Below, in pieces: positions 35,949-45,192 of a stretch of DNA of 64,000 nucleotides. The position numbers and the translations under genes are program-made. Within the stretch, counting starts at the first letter, position 1, and every line of letters starts with the position of its first letter. Below the pieces are notes generated by a model. That model searched no databases, was not told where the DNA came from, and was given only the letters and a program-made list of their open reading frames with translations. Source of the stretch: RPQJ01 sp963696545 (lineage in GTDB: Bacteria > Pseudomonadota > Gammaproteobacteria > Steroidobacterales > Steroidobacteraceae); contig CAVOKQ010000001.1 of NCBI GenBank assembly GCA_963696545.1, positions 124,001 through 188,000 of the forward strand, written 5' to 3'.

Positions 35949-37216
35949 ATCAGGTCTCTCAGCCTGTACCAGAGCATTCCCAGCACCAGCGCAGGTGTGC
36001 GCAGCGCCCTCCCGCCTGGAAACACGCCGTGGGCAAGGCGGCCGAACAGGTCGAAGCGTTCAGCCTGTCCCGCGATCGCCTCCGCCGCGAGCCGGCCGGC
36101 CATGCCTGCCAGTGCGATCCCATGGCCCGAGAAACCCTGCAGGTAGAGCACGTTCGGCCCGAGGCGGCCGAAGTCGGGCGCGCGATTCATCGTAATGTCC
36201 ACGTAACCGCCCCACACGTGGTCGAGCCGCACGTCCGCGAGTTGCGGGAACACGCGCAGCATCCTCGTGCGCGTCGCCCGCCCGGTGTCGCGCGCGTCGA
36301 TCCCGGAGTAGCTCACCCGCCCGCCGAACAGCAGTCGATGGTCGGCCGAGCGTCGGAAGTAGTCGAGCACGAAGTTCACGTCGGCGACGGCGACGTTCTC
36401 GCGGATCAGCGCAAGCATGCGTTGCGCGCCGAGCGGCTCGGTCGAAACGACATACGTTCCGACCGGCATCACGCGCCAGTCCGCCGGGGTACTGAGGCTG
36501 TCCAGGTAGCCACCCCGCGTCAACACCACGTGGTCGGCATTCACCGCGCCGCGGCTGGTCACGACGCGCGCTGGATTTCCGGGACCAATGGCGGTCACCG
36601 TGGACGATTCGTGGATGCGCGCGCCGGCTTTTTCCGCTGCGCGAGCGAGCCCTAGGGTGTAGTTGAGCGGGTGCAGGTGACCGCTGAATGGATCGTAGAG
36701 TCCTGCGCAGTATCGGTGCGTCGCGAGCAGCGATTCGACGTCCGGACGTTCGAGGAATCGCGGCGAGCGATAACCGTAGCTGTCAGCGAGTTCCCGCTGC
36801 AGTTCCTGCAGCTCGACGCGTTGTCGCGGCTTCGTCGCGACGTGCAGCTGGCCCCAGTTCAGGTCGCAGTCGATCGAGTGCTCTGCGACCCGCTGCCCGA
36901 GCAGCGCTAGCGCCTCTACCGAGACGTCCCACATGCGGCGCGCGTCGTCGATGCCGACCTGCTTTGCGATCGCCTGCTGGCTCGTGCCGAAGCCGAAGAT
37001 CGCCTGCCCGCCGCTGCGTCCCGAAGCTCCCCAGCCGACTCGATGCGATTCGAGCAGCACCACGCTGTAGCCACGGGCCGCAAGATCCAGCGCGGTTGCG
37101 CAACCGGCGATGCCGGCGCCGACCACGCACACGTCGGCCCGGGTATCCCCTTCGAGCGGCGGCCGTAGCGGAGCGGTGTGCGCAGTGGCCGCGTAATAGG
37201 AGGCGACGTGGTCCAT
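35945..37216 (-). CDS. FAD-dependent amine/amino-acid oxidase (PuuB/OrdL-like, DAO family)
   Basis: A 423-residue flavoprotein of the D-amino-acid-oxidase fold. The FAD-binding motif is DVCVVGAGIAGCATALDLAARGYSVVLLE, followed by VGWGASGRSGGQAIFGFG, typical of gamma-glutamylputrescine oxidases. The C-terminus has HVWGGYVDITMNRAPDFGRL and YLQGFSGHGIALAGMAG. Family members oxidise secondary amines such as gamma-glutamylputrescine and release hydrogen peroxide. No other putrescine genes are near, so the substrate is open; oxidation of an amine head group of a lipid is possible but not shown. It is the first gene of the seven-gene operon. Confidence 0.85.
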   Translation of the reverse strand: MDHVASYYAATAHTAPLRPPLEGDTRADVCVVGAGIAGCATALDLAARGYSVVLLESHRVGWGASGRSGGQAIFGFGTSQQAIAKQVGIDDARRMWDVSVEALALLGQRVAEHSIDCDLNWGQLHVATKPRQRVELQELQRELADSYGYRSPRFLERPDVESLLATHRYCAGLYDPFSGHLHPLNYTLGLARAAEKAGARIHESSTVTAIGPGNPARVVTSRGAVNADHVVLTRGGYLDSLSTPADWRVMPVGTYVVSTEPLGAQRMLALIRENVAVADVNFVLDYFRRSADHRLLFGGRVSYSGIDARDTGRATRTRMLRVFPQLADVRLDHVWGGYVDITMNRAPDFGRLGPNVLYLQGFSGHGIALAGMAGRLAAEAIAGQAERFDLFGRLAHGVFPGGRALRTPALVLGMLWYRLRDLI

Positions 37217-37296
37217 CGCCGACCACTGTAGTCGCCCGCGACCTCGCCGGGAACCACGAGTGGCACCGGCCGCGGCGGACGGGCAAGCTTGCGGCC

Positions 37297-39033
37297 ATGA
37301 GCGACATCGACCTGCGATCCCCCTGGCCGTCCCAGTCCGAACCCGTGCGGGTTTCGAAACGGGGGCACGACCTGATCCGCGACCCGTTGCTGAACAAGGG
37401 CGTCGCCTTCACGGCCGACGAGCGGGAGCGCTTCCACCTGAACGGGCTGCTGCCAGCGGGCCGGGTCTCGATGGAAATGCAGGTGCGGCGCAACGTCGAG
37501 TCGATCGAGCGTGCGACCACGCCGCTCGACAAGTACTTGAAGCTCTCGGCGCTGCAGGACCGCAACGAGCACCTGTACTTCCGCGTGCTCGCCGACAACC
37601 TCGAGCGTTACATGCCGGTGATCTACACGCCGACGGTGGCCGAGGCAACGCGCAATTTCAGCCATGTCTACCGACGCTCGCGCGGTGTGTGGATCTCGCC
37701 CGGCTGCCGCGGCCGCATCGCACGCGTGCTGCGCGACGTCGTCGGCGACCAGCCGGTACATTTGATCGTCGCCACCGACAACGAGTCGATCCTCGGCATC
37801 GGCGACCAGGGTGCGGGCGGCATGGCGATCTGCATCGGCAAGCTCGCGCTCTATACAGTGGCGGCCGGCATTCCACCCGCGGCTGCGCTGCCGGTCAGTC
37901 TCGACGTGGGCACCGACAACGAGGCGCTGCTGCAGGACGAGATGTACGTCGGCTGGCGCAAGCCGCGGCTGCGCGGCGCGGAGTACGACGCGTTCATCGA
38001 GGAGTTCGTCGCAGCCGTGGCCGAGGTCTTTCCGCAGGCGCTGCTGCAGTGGGAAGACCTGCGCAAGGACATCGCGCTGCGCGTGGCGGATCGCTATCGC
38101 GAGCGGCTGCCGTCGTTCAACGACGACATCCAGGGCACAGGTGCCGTGGCACTGGCGGGAGTCTTGTCGTCCGGCCGGGTGACCGGGACGCCGATATCGC
38201 AGCAGCGCGTCGTCGTGCACGGCGCGGGTGCAGCTGGCCTCGGCATCACGCGCCAGATCAAGGCGGCGATGCGGCTCGCGGGACTGTCCGAGACCGAGTG
38301 CGTGCAGCGGGTTGCCGCGCTCGACAGTCGTGGATTGCTCGTCGCGGACCACGAGCAGCGCGACGCTTACAAGCGCGACCTCGCATGGCCGACGGACTAC
38401 GCGCAAGGGCTCGGCCTGGGGCCGTCTGCCGGCCGCGACCTCGAAGCGGTCGTGCGCGCTTTTCGGCCCACGGTGCTCGTCGGCACGTCGGGGCAGCCCG
38501 GCTGCTTCAACGAGCGCATCGTCCGCGCGATGGCGGAGCATTGCGAGCGGCCCGTCGTGCTGCCGTTCTCGAATCCCTCTGACCTGAGTGAGGCCGTGCC
38601 TGCGGACGTATTGCGCTGGACGGACGGCCGCGCGCTGGTCGCGACCGGCAGCCCGTTCGCACCGGTGGAGTCTGGCGGACGCAGCGTGCGAATCGGGCAG
38701 GGCAACAACGTGCTCGTGTTCCCGGGGCTCGGGCTCGGCGTGCTGCTCGGCGGGATACGGGTCGTGACCGACGAGATGCTGACGGCCGCTGCTTTCACGC
38801 TGGCCGGCAAGGTCACCGAGCAGGACATTGCGAGCGGCAGCCTGTTCCCGGCAGTGTCCAGGTTGCGCGAAATCTCGGCAGCCGTCGCAGCCGCGGTGAT
38901 TGCGAACGCACACGGGGCGTCGGTGACCGTAATGCCGCCGGAGTCGCTGGTCGAGGCCGTGCGGCAGAAGATGTGGGAACCGCGCTACGAGGAGTACATC
39001 GCGGCCACGGATGAGCGCGGGGACCGCGAATGA
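37297..39033 (+). CDS. maeA: NAD-dependent malic enzyme
   Basis: A 578-residue malic enzyme, which decarboxylates malate to pyruvate with reduction of NAD(P). It is of the large type. Signatures include DRNEHLYFRVL near residue 90, the RYMPVIYTPTVAEA segment, LIVATDNESILGIGDQGAGGMAI near residue 165, the metal-binding EDLRKDIALRVADRYR region, FNDDIQGTGAVALAG near residue 275 and the HGAGAAGLGITRQI nucleotide-binding loop. The upstream in-frame extension is antisense to the oxidase gene, so the ATG at 37297 was chosen. It diverges from the seven-gene operon (80 bp between starts) and overlaps the next gene by 4 bp. Confidence 0.95.
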   Translation: MSDIDLRSPWPSQSEPVRVSKRGHDLIRDPLLNKGVAFTADERERFHLNGLLPAGRVSMEMQVRRNVESIERATTPLDKYLKLSALQDRNEHLYFRVLADNLERYMPVIYTPTVAEATRNFSHVYRRSRGVWISPGCRGRIARVLRDVVGDQPVHLIVATDNESILGIGDQGAGGMAICIGKLALYTVAAGIPPAAALPVSLDVGTDNEALLQDEMYVGWRKPRLRGAEYDAFIEEFVAAVAEVFPQALLQWEDLRKDIALRVADRYRERLPSFNDDIQGTGAVALAGVLSSGRVTGTPISQQRVVVHGAGAAGLGITRQIKAAMRLAGLSETECVQRVAALDSRGLLVADHEQRDAYKRDLAWPTDYAQGLGLGPSAGRDLEAVVRAFRPTVLVGTSGQPGCFNERIVRAMAEHCERPVVLPFSNPSDLSEAVPADVLRWTDGRALVATGSPFAPVESGGRSVRIGQGNNVLVFPGLGLGVLLGGIRVVTDEMLTAAAFTLAGKVTEQDIASGSLFPAVSRLREISAAVAAAVIANAHGASVTVMPPESLVEAVRQKMWEPRYEEYIAATDERGDRE

Positions 39034-39692
39034 CCGGTGCTGTGCTGCTATGCGTGGTGGCGGTAGCCGGGCTGCTGGTTGCGGAGTATCGCCGTTCGCA
39101 GCCTGGGCTGTGGCTCACGAAGCCGGTCGCGTCGGCGGCCTTCATCTGGCTCGGACTCGAGTCGGGTGCGCTCGACACGGCCTACGGCAAGTTCGTGCTG
39201 GCGGGGCTCGTGCTGTGCATGCTGGGCGACGTGCTGCTGATTCCGCGTGGACGGCCGGCCATCTTCCGTGCGGGCGTCTTTGCTTTCCTGCTCGGGCACG
39301 TCGCATACAGCGCAGCGTTCCTGACGCAGCCCATGTCCGTCGTCGGCCTCATCATCGGTGGCGCGATGCTGGTGGTGATCGTGTTGGCCGTGCTCCGGTG
39401 GCTGGGCGGCTCGCTGCCGCCGGACATGGTCGTCGCCGTGCGCACCTACATGATCGTTATCGGCGTGATGTCCACGCTTGCTTGCGGTGTGACCGCGGCT
39501 GGCGGGCCCTGGCAGGTGGCGGTTGGCGCACTGGCGTTCACTGCGTCGGACGTGTCGGTGGCGCGCGACCGGTTCGTCAAGCACGAGTTCGTCAATCGCG
39601 CGTGGGGGCTGCCACTGTATTTCGCGGCGCAGCTGCTGATTGCGGTGACGCCGGCTTTGATCGAGGCTGGCGAGCGCCTGAAAGTTATGTAA
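39030..39692 (+). CDS. YhhN/TMEM86 family membrane protein (lysoplasmalogenase-like)
   Basis: A 220-residue integral membrane protein with seven or eight hydrophobic segments. The KPVASAAFIWLGL segment near residue 31, MLGDVLLIPRG near residue 65 and the ALAFTASDVSVARDRF segment near residue 168 match the YhhN family; the two conserved aspartates (in GDVLL and SDVSVA) are present. The animal member TMEM86B is a lysoplasmalogenase that hydrolyses the vinyl-ether bond of lysoplasmalogens. The bacterial activity is less established. It is translationally coupled to the malic enzyme gene and close to the AGMO-like gene. Confidence 0.85.
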   Translation: MTGAVLLCVVAVAGLLVAEYRRSQPGLWLTKPVASAAFIWLGLESGALDTAYGKFVLAGLVLCMLGDVLLIPRGRPAIFRAGVFAFLLGHVAYSAAFLTQPMSVVGLIIGGAMLVVIVLAVLRWLGGSLPPDMVVAVRTYMIVIGVMSTLACGVTAAGGPWQVAVGALAFTASDVSVARDRFVKHEFVNRAWGLPLYFAAQLLIAVTPALIEAGERLKVM

Positions 39693-39810
39693 AATCATCA
39701 AGTTGCGATCACGGTCGCGTGCAGTCGACGCGCGACTGTGTCAACCTTCTGTTCCCTGCGGCGTTGGTCTCTGGCAGAGGCACCGCGCCTGAGCTCTAGG
39801 AGAATCCGAG

Positions 39811-40422
39811 ATGACGATTGCACGTATGACCACGGTGGCTGTCGCGGTTTGTGCGGCACTGACGGTCGCCGCGGCGGCCGACGCCAAGGCCCTGAAGAAG
39901 CGCCCCGCACAGTCGACGACCCCGACGACGACGGCAGCGAAGGTCGTGCCGCAGGTGGACCCGGCGGTGATGCGGAACTTCGAAGCCATCGATACCGACA
40001 AGAACGGGCAGCTGAGCCGCGAGGAGATCACGGCCTGGGTAGAGGCGAAGCGCAGCGAGATGCGCGAGCGCGTCGAGGACAAGATCAAGGCAGCCGACAC
40101 GAATGCCGATGGATCCATCAGCAGGGAGGAAGCAAAGGTCGGCCTGCCGGGACTCTATGAGCACTTTGAGTTCGTGGATGCGGATGGCAATGGGCAGGTC
40201 ACGCTGGCCGAACTCGCCCGGCTGCACGACCAGGACGCCATGCGCAAGCAGATAACCGCGCGCGTGAAGGCAGCGGACCAGAACAAGGACGGCAAGCTGG
40301 ATCTCGCCGAAGTGGCGGTCGCTTTCCCAGGTCTCGATCAGGCCCGGCTGGCGCAGCTCGACAAGAATGGCGACGGTTTCCTGACGCTGGAGGATTTCTT
40401 CCGGCTGATGGGCCAGCACTGA
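39811..40422 (+). CDS. Secreted EF-hand protein with five calcium-binding loops
   Basis: A 203-residue protein with a signal peptide (TVAVAVCAALTVAAAADA). The mature part carries five EF-hand loops: DTDKNGQLSREE, DTNADGSISREE, DADGNGQVTLAE, DQNKDGKLDLAE and DKNGDGFLTLED. All have acidic residues at loop positions 1, 3, 5 and 12 or near-equivalents, so all could bind calcium. Loops are spaced 30-40 residues apart. Such periplasmic EF-hand proteins probably buffer or sense calcium. It may be co-transcribed with the lipoprotein gene 10 bp downstream. Confidence 0.85.
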   Translation: MTIARMTTVAVAVCAALTVAAAADAKALKKRPAQSTTPTTTAAKVVPQVDPAVMRNFEAIDTDKNGQLSREEITAWVEAKRSEMRERVEDKIKAADTNADGSISREEAKVGLPGLYEHFEFVDADGNGQVTLAELARLHDQDAMRKQITARVKAADQNKDGKLDLAEVAVAFPGLDQARLAQLDKNGDGFLTLEDFFRLMGQH

Positions 40423-40432
40423 GCGCAACGGC

Positions 40433-40792
40433 GTGGGCGGCGACGCGTCGCCTCCGCTGAGCTTGCGGCCAGTCGCGGTGATCGCACTCGTCGCACTGGC
40501 GGGTTGCAGTCACAATCCTGTACGCGATCGGGCGGCCGTAGAGCGGCCGCCCGAGTTGCTTGCGGCGGGCGTGCTCGAGCTGCCGGCGGATTGCATGGCC
40601 GAACCCGGTACGGTCTATCGAGCCGAGTACCTGGTGGGCGACAGCGGCGCCGTCGATCGCGTGACGAATACGGAAGGCCCACCGTGCGTCCAGGTTGCGC
40701 TGGCTGACTGGGTGAGTACGTTCCGCTACGCGCCCCGTTCCACGCCGGCGGAAGCGACCATCGACTGGATGGTCACGGTCGCCAGGAAATAG
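40433..40792 (+). CDS. Small lipoprotein, TonB-C-like fold possible
   Basis: A 119-residue lipoprotein with lipobox LAGC at residues 22-25 and a GTG start. The mature part is strand-rich, with VYRAEYLVGDSGAVDRV and WVSTFRYAPRST segments that resemble the C-terminal domain of TonB-type energy transducers. No firm family is assigned. It follows the EF-hand gene closely and ends inside the first base of a REP-like palindrome. Confidence 0.55.
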   Translation: MGGDASPPLSLRPVAVIALVALAGCSHNPVRDRAAVERPPELLAAGVLELPADCMAEPGTVYRAEYLVGDSGAVDRVTNTEGPPCVQVALADWVSTFRYAPRSTPAEATIDWMVTVARK

Positions 40793-40840
40793 GGGACATT
40801 CTGCATTTTCGGCCCTGGCCGAAAAACCGAGAATGTCCCC
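40792..40840. repeat. REP-like palindrome A
   Basis: GGGGACATTCT and its exact reverse complement AGAATGTCCCC bracket an inner hairpin (TTTTCGGCC and GGCCGAAAA). It sits between two convergent genes. The same 11 bp arms occur at 56582-56633. Such elements are typical of REP sequences mobilised by RAYT transposases. It may serve as a bidirectional terminator. Confidence 0.75.
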
Positions 40841-40846
40841 TTCTTG

Positions 40847-43624
40847 TTACGCCGCCTTGTCGACCGCTCCCGCGCCCATGATCGCAGCGTGCGCCGCTGC
40901 CAGCCGCGCAATCGGCACGCGCGGCGCCGAGCAAGACACGTAGTCGAGCCCGATTGAGTCGCAGAAGCGGATCGACGCCGGGTGGCCGCCGTGCTCGCCG
41001 CAGATGCCGACCTTGAGGCCCTTGCGGCTCGCGCGTCCCCAGTCGACCGCGAGCGCCATCAGCCGGCCGACGCCCTTGACGTCCAGTACCTCGAACGGGT
41101 TGTCCTGCAGGATGCCCCGTTCGTTGTACATCGGCAGGAACTTGTTCTCGGCGTCCTCGCGCGAGAACGAGAATGCCGCCTGCGTCAGGTCATTGGTGCC
41201 GAACGAGAAGAACTCCGCGACCTCCGCGAGGTTCTCCGCGCGCATGCACGCGCGCACGACCTCGATCATCGTGCCGAACTTGCACGGCACCTTGACGCCG
41301 TAAGTCACCTCGACCTGGTTCTGCACGACGGTCATGTACTCGCGTACCAGGTTCAGTTCCTGCGCGGTGCAGACCTGCGGCACCATGATCTCCGGGTGCA
41401 CCTCGATCCCGGCCTTGACGCAGTCGGCCGCCGCCTCGAGCACGGCGCGGATCTGCATCGTGTAGATCTCGGGATAAGTGATGCCGAGCCGCACACCGCG
41501 GTGACCGAGCATCGGGTTCACCTCGCGCAGCGCCCGTGCCTTGCGCAGGATCGCCTCCTTGCGCGTCAGCACGCCGTCGACCGCGCGTGTGTCGCCGAGG
41601 TCGTGCAGCAGCGCGAGCAGGCGCGCATCGGCACCGCCCCGCGACGCCTCGCCGAGGACCTCCATGCCGCGTGATACGGCCCGCAGGTCGTGCAGCCGTG
41701 CTATGTCGTCCTCGAGCTGTCGCTCGGTCGGCAGGAATTCATGGATCGGCGGATCCAGCAGGCGGATCGTCACCGGGTGAGGCGCCATCACCTTGAAGAT
41801 GCCGATGAAATCGGCTCGCTGGATCGGCAGCAGCCGGTCGAGCGCCGCGCGCCGCTCGTCGGGCGTATCGGCGACGATCATGTCCACGACGATCGGCAGG
41901 CGATCCGGCGCGTTGAACATGCGTTCCGTGCGGCAAAGCCCGATCCCTTTCGCGCCATAGCGGATGGCCCGCGCCGCATCGTCTGGCGTGTCCGAATTCG
42001 CGCGCACGCCGAGCCGCGCCTTGGCATCGGCCCACGACAGCAGCTTCACCAGCGCCCCGGAGAAGTCCGCCTCGACGGTCGGCACCTCACCTCGGAACAC
42101 CTGGCCGTTGCTGCCATCGATGGTGATCACGTCGCCTTCCTTGATCACCTGGTCGCCGACGAATGCGATCCGCATCGCCACGTCGACGTGAATCCCCTCG
42201 GCGCCCGCGACGCAGGGCTTGCCCATGCCGCGCGCGACGACGGCGGCGTGCGAGGTCTTGCCGCCGCGGCTCGTGAGGATGCCCTGCGACGCGAAGAAGC
42301 CGTGGATGTCCTCGGGCTTCGTTTCCTCGCGCACCAGGATGACCTTCGCACCCTGCTTGCCCATCGTCTCGGCGCGATCCGCGTCGAACACCGCCTGGCC
42401 ACTTGCCGCGCCCGGCGAGGCGGGCAGGCCGGTGGCGAGTGCGTGTCCCTTGTGCTTCGGATCGAGCCGGGGGAACAGCATCTGCTCGAGCAGGGCCGGG
42501 TTGACGCGCGTGATCGCATCTTCGCGCGAGAGCAGCCCTTCCTCGTGCATATCGACCGAGGTGCGCACCATCGCCGCGGCGTTCATCTTGCCGTTGCGGG
42601 TCTGCAGGCAGTACAGCGTGCCGCGCTCGATCGTGAACTCGAAGTCCTGCACTTCGTGGTAATGACGCTCCAGGCGATTACGCAGCTCGACGAGCTGCGT
42701 GAAGATGGCAGGCATCTCCATCGACATGTCCGCGATGGGTTTCGGTGTACGGATGCCGGCGACGACGTCCTCGCCCTGGGCGTTGGTCAGGTACTCGCCG
42801 TAGAGCAGGTTCTCACCCGTGCCCGGGTTGCGCGTAAAGCCGACGCCGGTCGCGCTGTCGTTCCCCATGTTGCCGAACACCATCGTGACGATGTTGACGG
42901 CCGTGCCGTTCGCCATCGCCGGCGTGATCTTGAACTCGCGGCGGTAATCGATCGCGCGCTTGCCCATCCAGGAATTGAAGACCGCCTTGATCGCAATCTC
43001 GAGCTGGTCGTACGGGTCGGACGGAAACGGGCGCCCCGTGTGCCGCTGCACGACCTGCAGGAAGCGCTCGCCGATCTCGCGCAGTTCGTCGGCCCCGAGC
43101 ATCACGTCGCTCTTGACGCCGACGCTCGACTTCACTGCCTCGAACTGCTCGTCGAACAGGGCGTCCGGGACGCCGAGCGCGACCTTGCCGAAGAGCTGCA
43201 CGAAGCGGCGCCACGCGTCGTAACCGAAGCGCTCGTTGCCGGTGCGACGGATCAGCGCGGCGAGGGTCGTCTCGTTCAGGCCCAGGTTCAGGATCGTGTC
43301 CATCATGCCCGGCATGGACATGGCCGAGCCCGAACGGACGGAAACCAGCAGCGGGTCCTCGCCGCCGCCGAACCGCTTGCCGGTCTTCTTCTCGACAGCC
43401 GTCATGTGCTTGCGCACTTCGCTCATCACGCCGTCCGGCAGGCGGTGTTGCGAGTCCGCGAGGTAGGCCAGGCAGGCTTCGGTCGTGATGACGAAGCCGG
43501 GCGGTACGTTCAGCCCGATCCGGGTCATCTCACAGAGATTCGCTCCCTTGCCGCCGAGCAGCATCTTGTTGCGGCCGTCGCCGTCTTCGAACGCATACGC
43601 CCATTGCCGATCGCCATTGCTCAT
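40847..43624 (-). CDS. ppdK: Pyruvate, phosphate dikinase
   Basis: A 925-residue enzyme that interconverts pyruvate, ATP and phosphate with phosphoenolpyruvate, AMP and pyrophosphate. The ATP-grasp N-terminal domain contains LLGGKGANLCEM near residue 22 and SVRSGSAMSMPGMMDTILNLG near residue 90. The swivelling domain has the phosphohistidine motif TSRGGKTSHAAVVARGMGKPCV near residue 460, and the PEP-binding barrel contains GLCRTERMF and the CGEHGGHP segment near the C-terminus. Length is slightly above the usual 870-900. With malic enzyme and the glycerol genes it allows gluconeogenic PEP formation. It stands alone on the minus strand. Confidence 0.96.
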   Translation of the reverse strand: MSNGDRQWAYAFEDGDGRNKMLLGGKGANLCEMTRIGLNVPPGFVITTEACLAYLADSQHRLPDGVMSEVRKHMTAVEKKTGKRFGGGEDPLLVSVRSGSAMSMPGMMDTILNLGLNETTLAALIRRTGNERFGYDAWRRFVQLFGKVALGVPDALFDEQFEAVKSSVGVKSDVMLGADELREIGERFLQVVQRHTGRPFPSDPYDQLEIAIKAVFNSWMGKRAIDYRREFKITPAMANGTAVNIVTMVFGNMGNDSATGVGFTRNPGTGENLLYGEYLTNAQGEDVVAGIRTPKPIADMSMEMPAIFTQLVELRNRLERHYHEVQDFEFTIERGTLYCLQTRNGKMNAAAMVRTSVDMHEEGLLSREDAITRVNPALLEQMLFPRLDPKHKGHALATGLPASPGAASGQAVFDADRAETMGKQGAKVILVREETKPEDIHGFFASQGILTSRGGKTSHAAVVARGMGKPCVAGAEGIHVDVAMRIAFVGDQVIKEGDVITIDGSNGQVFRGEVPTVEADFSGALVKLLSWADAKARLGVRANSDTPDDAARAIRYGAKGIGLCRTERMFNAPDRLPIVVDMIVADTPDERRAALDRLLPIQRADFIGIFKVMAPHPVTIRLLDPPIHEFLPTERQLEDDIARLHDLRAVSRGMEVLGEASRGGADARLLALLHDLGDTRAVDGVLTRKEAILRKARALREVNPMLGHRGVRLGITYPEIYTMQIRAVLEAAADCVKAGIEVHPEIMVPQVCTAQELNLVREYMTVVQNQVEVTYGVKVPCKFGTMIEVVRACMRAENLAEVAEFFSFGTNDLTQAAFSFSREDAENKFLPMYNERGILQDNPFEVLDVKGVGRLMALAVDWGRASRKGLKVGICGEHGGHPASIRFCDSIGLDYVSCSAPRVPIARLAAAHAAIMGAGAVDKAA

Positions 43625-43726
43625 TTCTGATCCTCACCGGGCCCGCCGCTCGGTCCCGCGCGAGCGCAGTGATACCCAAAGCCCGTCCGAGCGAACATAC
43701 GTGGAACTCGCGCCCGGATAGCGTGA

Positions 43727-45133
43727 CTACGGGGCCGCGCCGCCCTGGCCAGGCGGGTCGTACCAGCCGCCGTATCGTTCGACCATCCTGTCGCCCGCGG
43801 TTGGACCCCACGTGCCCGAATCGTAGGGCTCGGCCTGCGGGCCACTCGCGAGCAGCGCGTCCACGATCTCCCAGGAAACTTCCACCGAATCCTGCCGGGC
43901 GAACAGGGTCGCATCGCCGCGCATCGCGTCACCGAGCAGCCGCTCGTACGGCGTCATTTCGTCGGCATTCGAGTTGCAGGCGAAGAGTTCCGTCTCGCGG
44001 CCGGTCATCGCCTCGCCCGGCGCCTTGATGCGCGCGCCGAGCGCTATTGCGACGCGATCGGGCCCGAGTCGGAAGCGCAGGTAGTTCGCCCGCGGCGGCA
44101 GTTCCTCGTCGAACAGCCGCTGCGGCGGACGGCGGAAGGTCGCCATCACCTCGGTCGCAGTGACGGGCATGCGCTTGCCGGTACGGACGAAGAACGGCAC
44201 GTCGGCCCAGCGCCAGGAGTCGATCTCGAAGCGCAGCGCCGCGTAGGTCTCGATGTCCGAACTCTTTCCCACGCCGTCCTCGTCGCGATAGCCGCGGTAC
44301 TGCCCGCGCACGATTCCCTTGCGATCGGGGTGCCGGATGGCCCGCAGCACCTTCATCTTCTCGTCACGCATCGCCTCGGGGCCGGTGCCCACGGGCGGCT
44401 CCATGGCGAGGATCGCGAGCACCTGCAGCAGGTGGTTCTGCACCACGTCGCGGACGGCACCGAGTTCCTCGTACAGGCGGCCGCGGCCCTCGACGCCGAA
44501 CTTCTCGGCCATCGTGATCTGCACGCTCTCGACGTACGTACGGTTCCAGACCGGCTCGATGAAGCTGTTGGCGAACCGGAAGTAGAGCAGGTTCTGCACC
44601 GGCTCCTTGCCGAGGAAGTGGTCGATGCGAAAGATCGTGCTCTCGTCGAAGACCGACTGCAGCGCGCGATTGATCGTGCGGGCGCTGTCGAGGTCGCGCC
44701 CGAGCGGCTTTTCCACGACCACGCGCGCGCCGGCGGCGCAGCCAGAGCTGCCGAGCTTCCCGGTCACCGGCACGAACAGGCTGGGCGGGATCGCGAGGTA
44801 GTGGCAGGGGCGCGCGGCGCCGGCTAGCGCCTTGCGCAGCGACGCAAATGTCGCGTCGTCCCGGTAGTCACCGTCCACCAGCTGGAGCTTCGCCTCCAGG
44901 CGCCGCAGCGCCTCGGGGTCCACGCCATCACTGTGCGCCGCGAGGCTGTCGCGCATGCGGGCCACGAGCTGGTCGCGCGTCGTGCCGCCGCGGGCCACGC
45001 CGACGACGATTGCCGGCAACCGTCCGCGTCGTTCGAGATTCTCGAGCGCCGGGAAGATCTTCTTGAACGCGAGGTCGCCGGTGATGCCGAAGACCACGAG
45101 CGCGTCGCTGGGTACGGGGTTTCCGTCATGCAT
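43727..45133 (-). CDS. zwf: Glucose-6-phosphate 1-dehydrogenase
   Basis: A 468-residue dehydrogenase that begins the oxidative pentose phosphate or Entner-Doudoroff pathway. The NADP-binding motif VVFGITGDLAFKKIFPAL is at residues 11-28 and the active-site motif RIDHFLGKEPVQNLLYFRFAN near residue 180. The ATG at 45133 was chosen over an in-frame start at 45211 because the nucleotide-binding strand should lie close to the N-terminus. It is divergent from the DRG-like GTPase gene (59 bp between starts). No pgl or edd gene is adjacent. Confidence 0.95.
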   Translation of the reverse strand: MHDGNPVPSDALVVFGITGDLAFKKIFPALENLERRGRLPAIVVGVARGGTTRDQLVARMRDSLAAHSDGVDPEALRRLEAKLQLVDGDYRDDATFASLRKALAGAARPCHYLAIPPSLFVPVTGKLGSSGCAAGARVVVEKPLGRDLDSARTINRALQSVFDESTIFRIDHFLGKEPVQNLLYFRFANSFIEPVWNRTYVESVQITMAEKFGVEGRGRLYEELGAVRDVVQNHLLQVLAILAMEPPVGTGPEAMRDEKMKVLRAIRHPDRKGIVRGQYRGYRDEDGVGKSSDIETYAALRFEIDSWRWADVPFFVRTGKRMPVTATEVMATFRRPPQRLFDEELPPRANYLRFRLGPDRVAIALGARIKAPGEAMTGRETELFACNSNADEMTPYERLLGDAMRGDATLFARQDSVEVSWEIVDALLASGPQAEPYDSGTWGPTAGDRMVERYGGWYDPPGQGGAAP

Positions 45134-45192
45134 GCGTTGCGATTTACCACGTTGCAATCCGGATGCCCACCGGTTCATAAATCGGGGCGACG

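Noticed and set aside
35945..37216. Putrescine utilisation operon based on the PuuB-like oxidase
   Set aside because: No gamma-glutamylputrescine synthetase, aldehyde dehydrogenase or hydrolase gene is nearby.
41690..43630. 646-codon plus-strand open frame opposite ppdK
   Set aside because: Shadow of ppdK, which is complete and well conserved.
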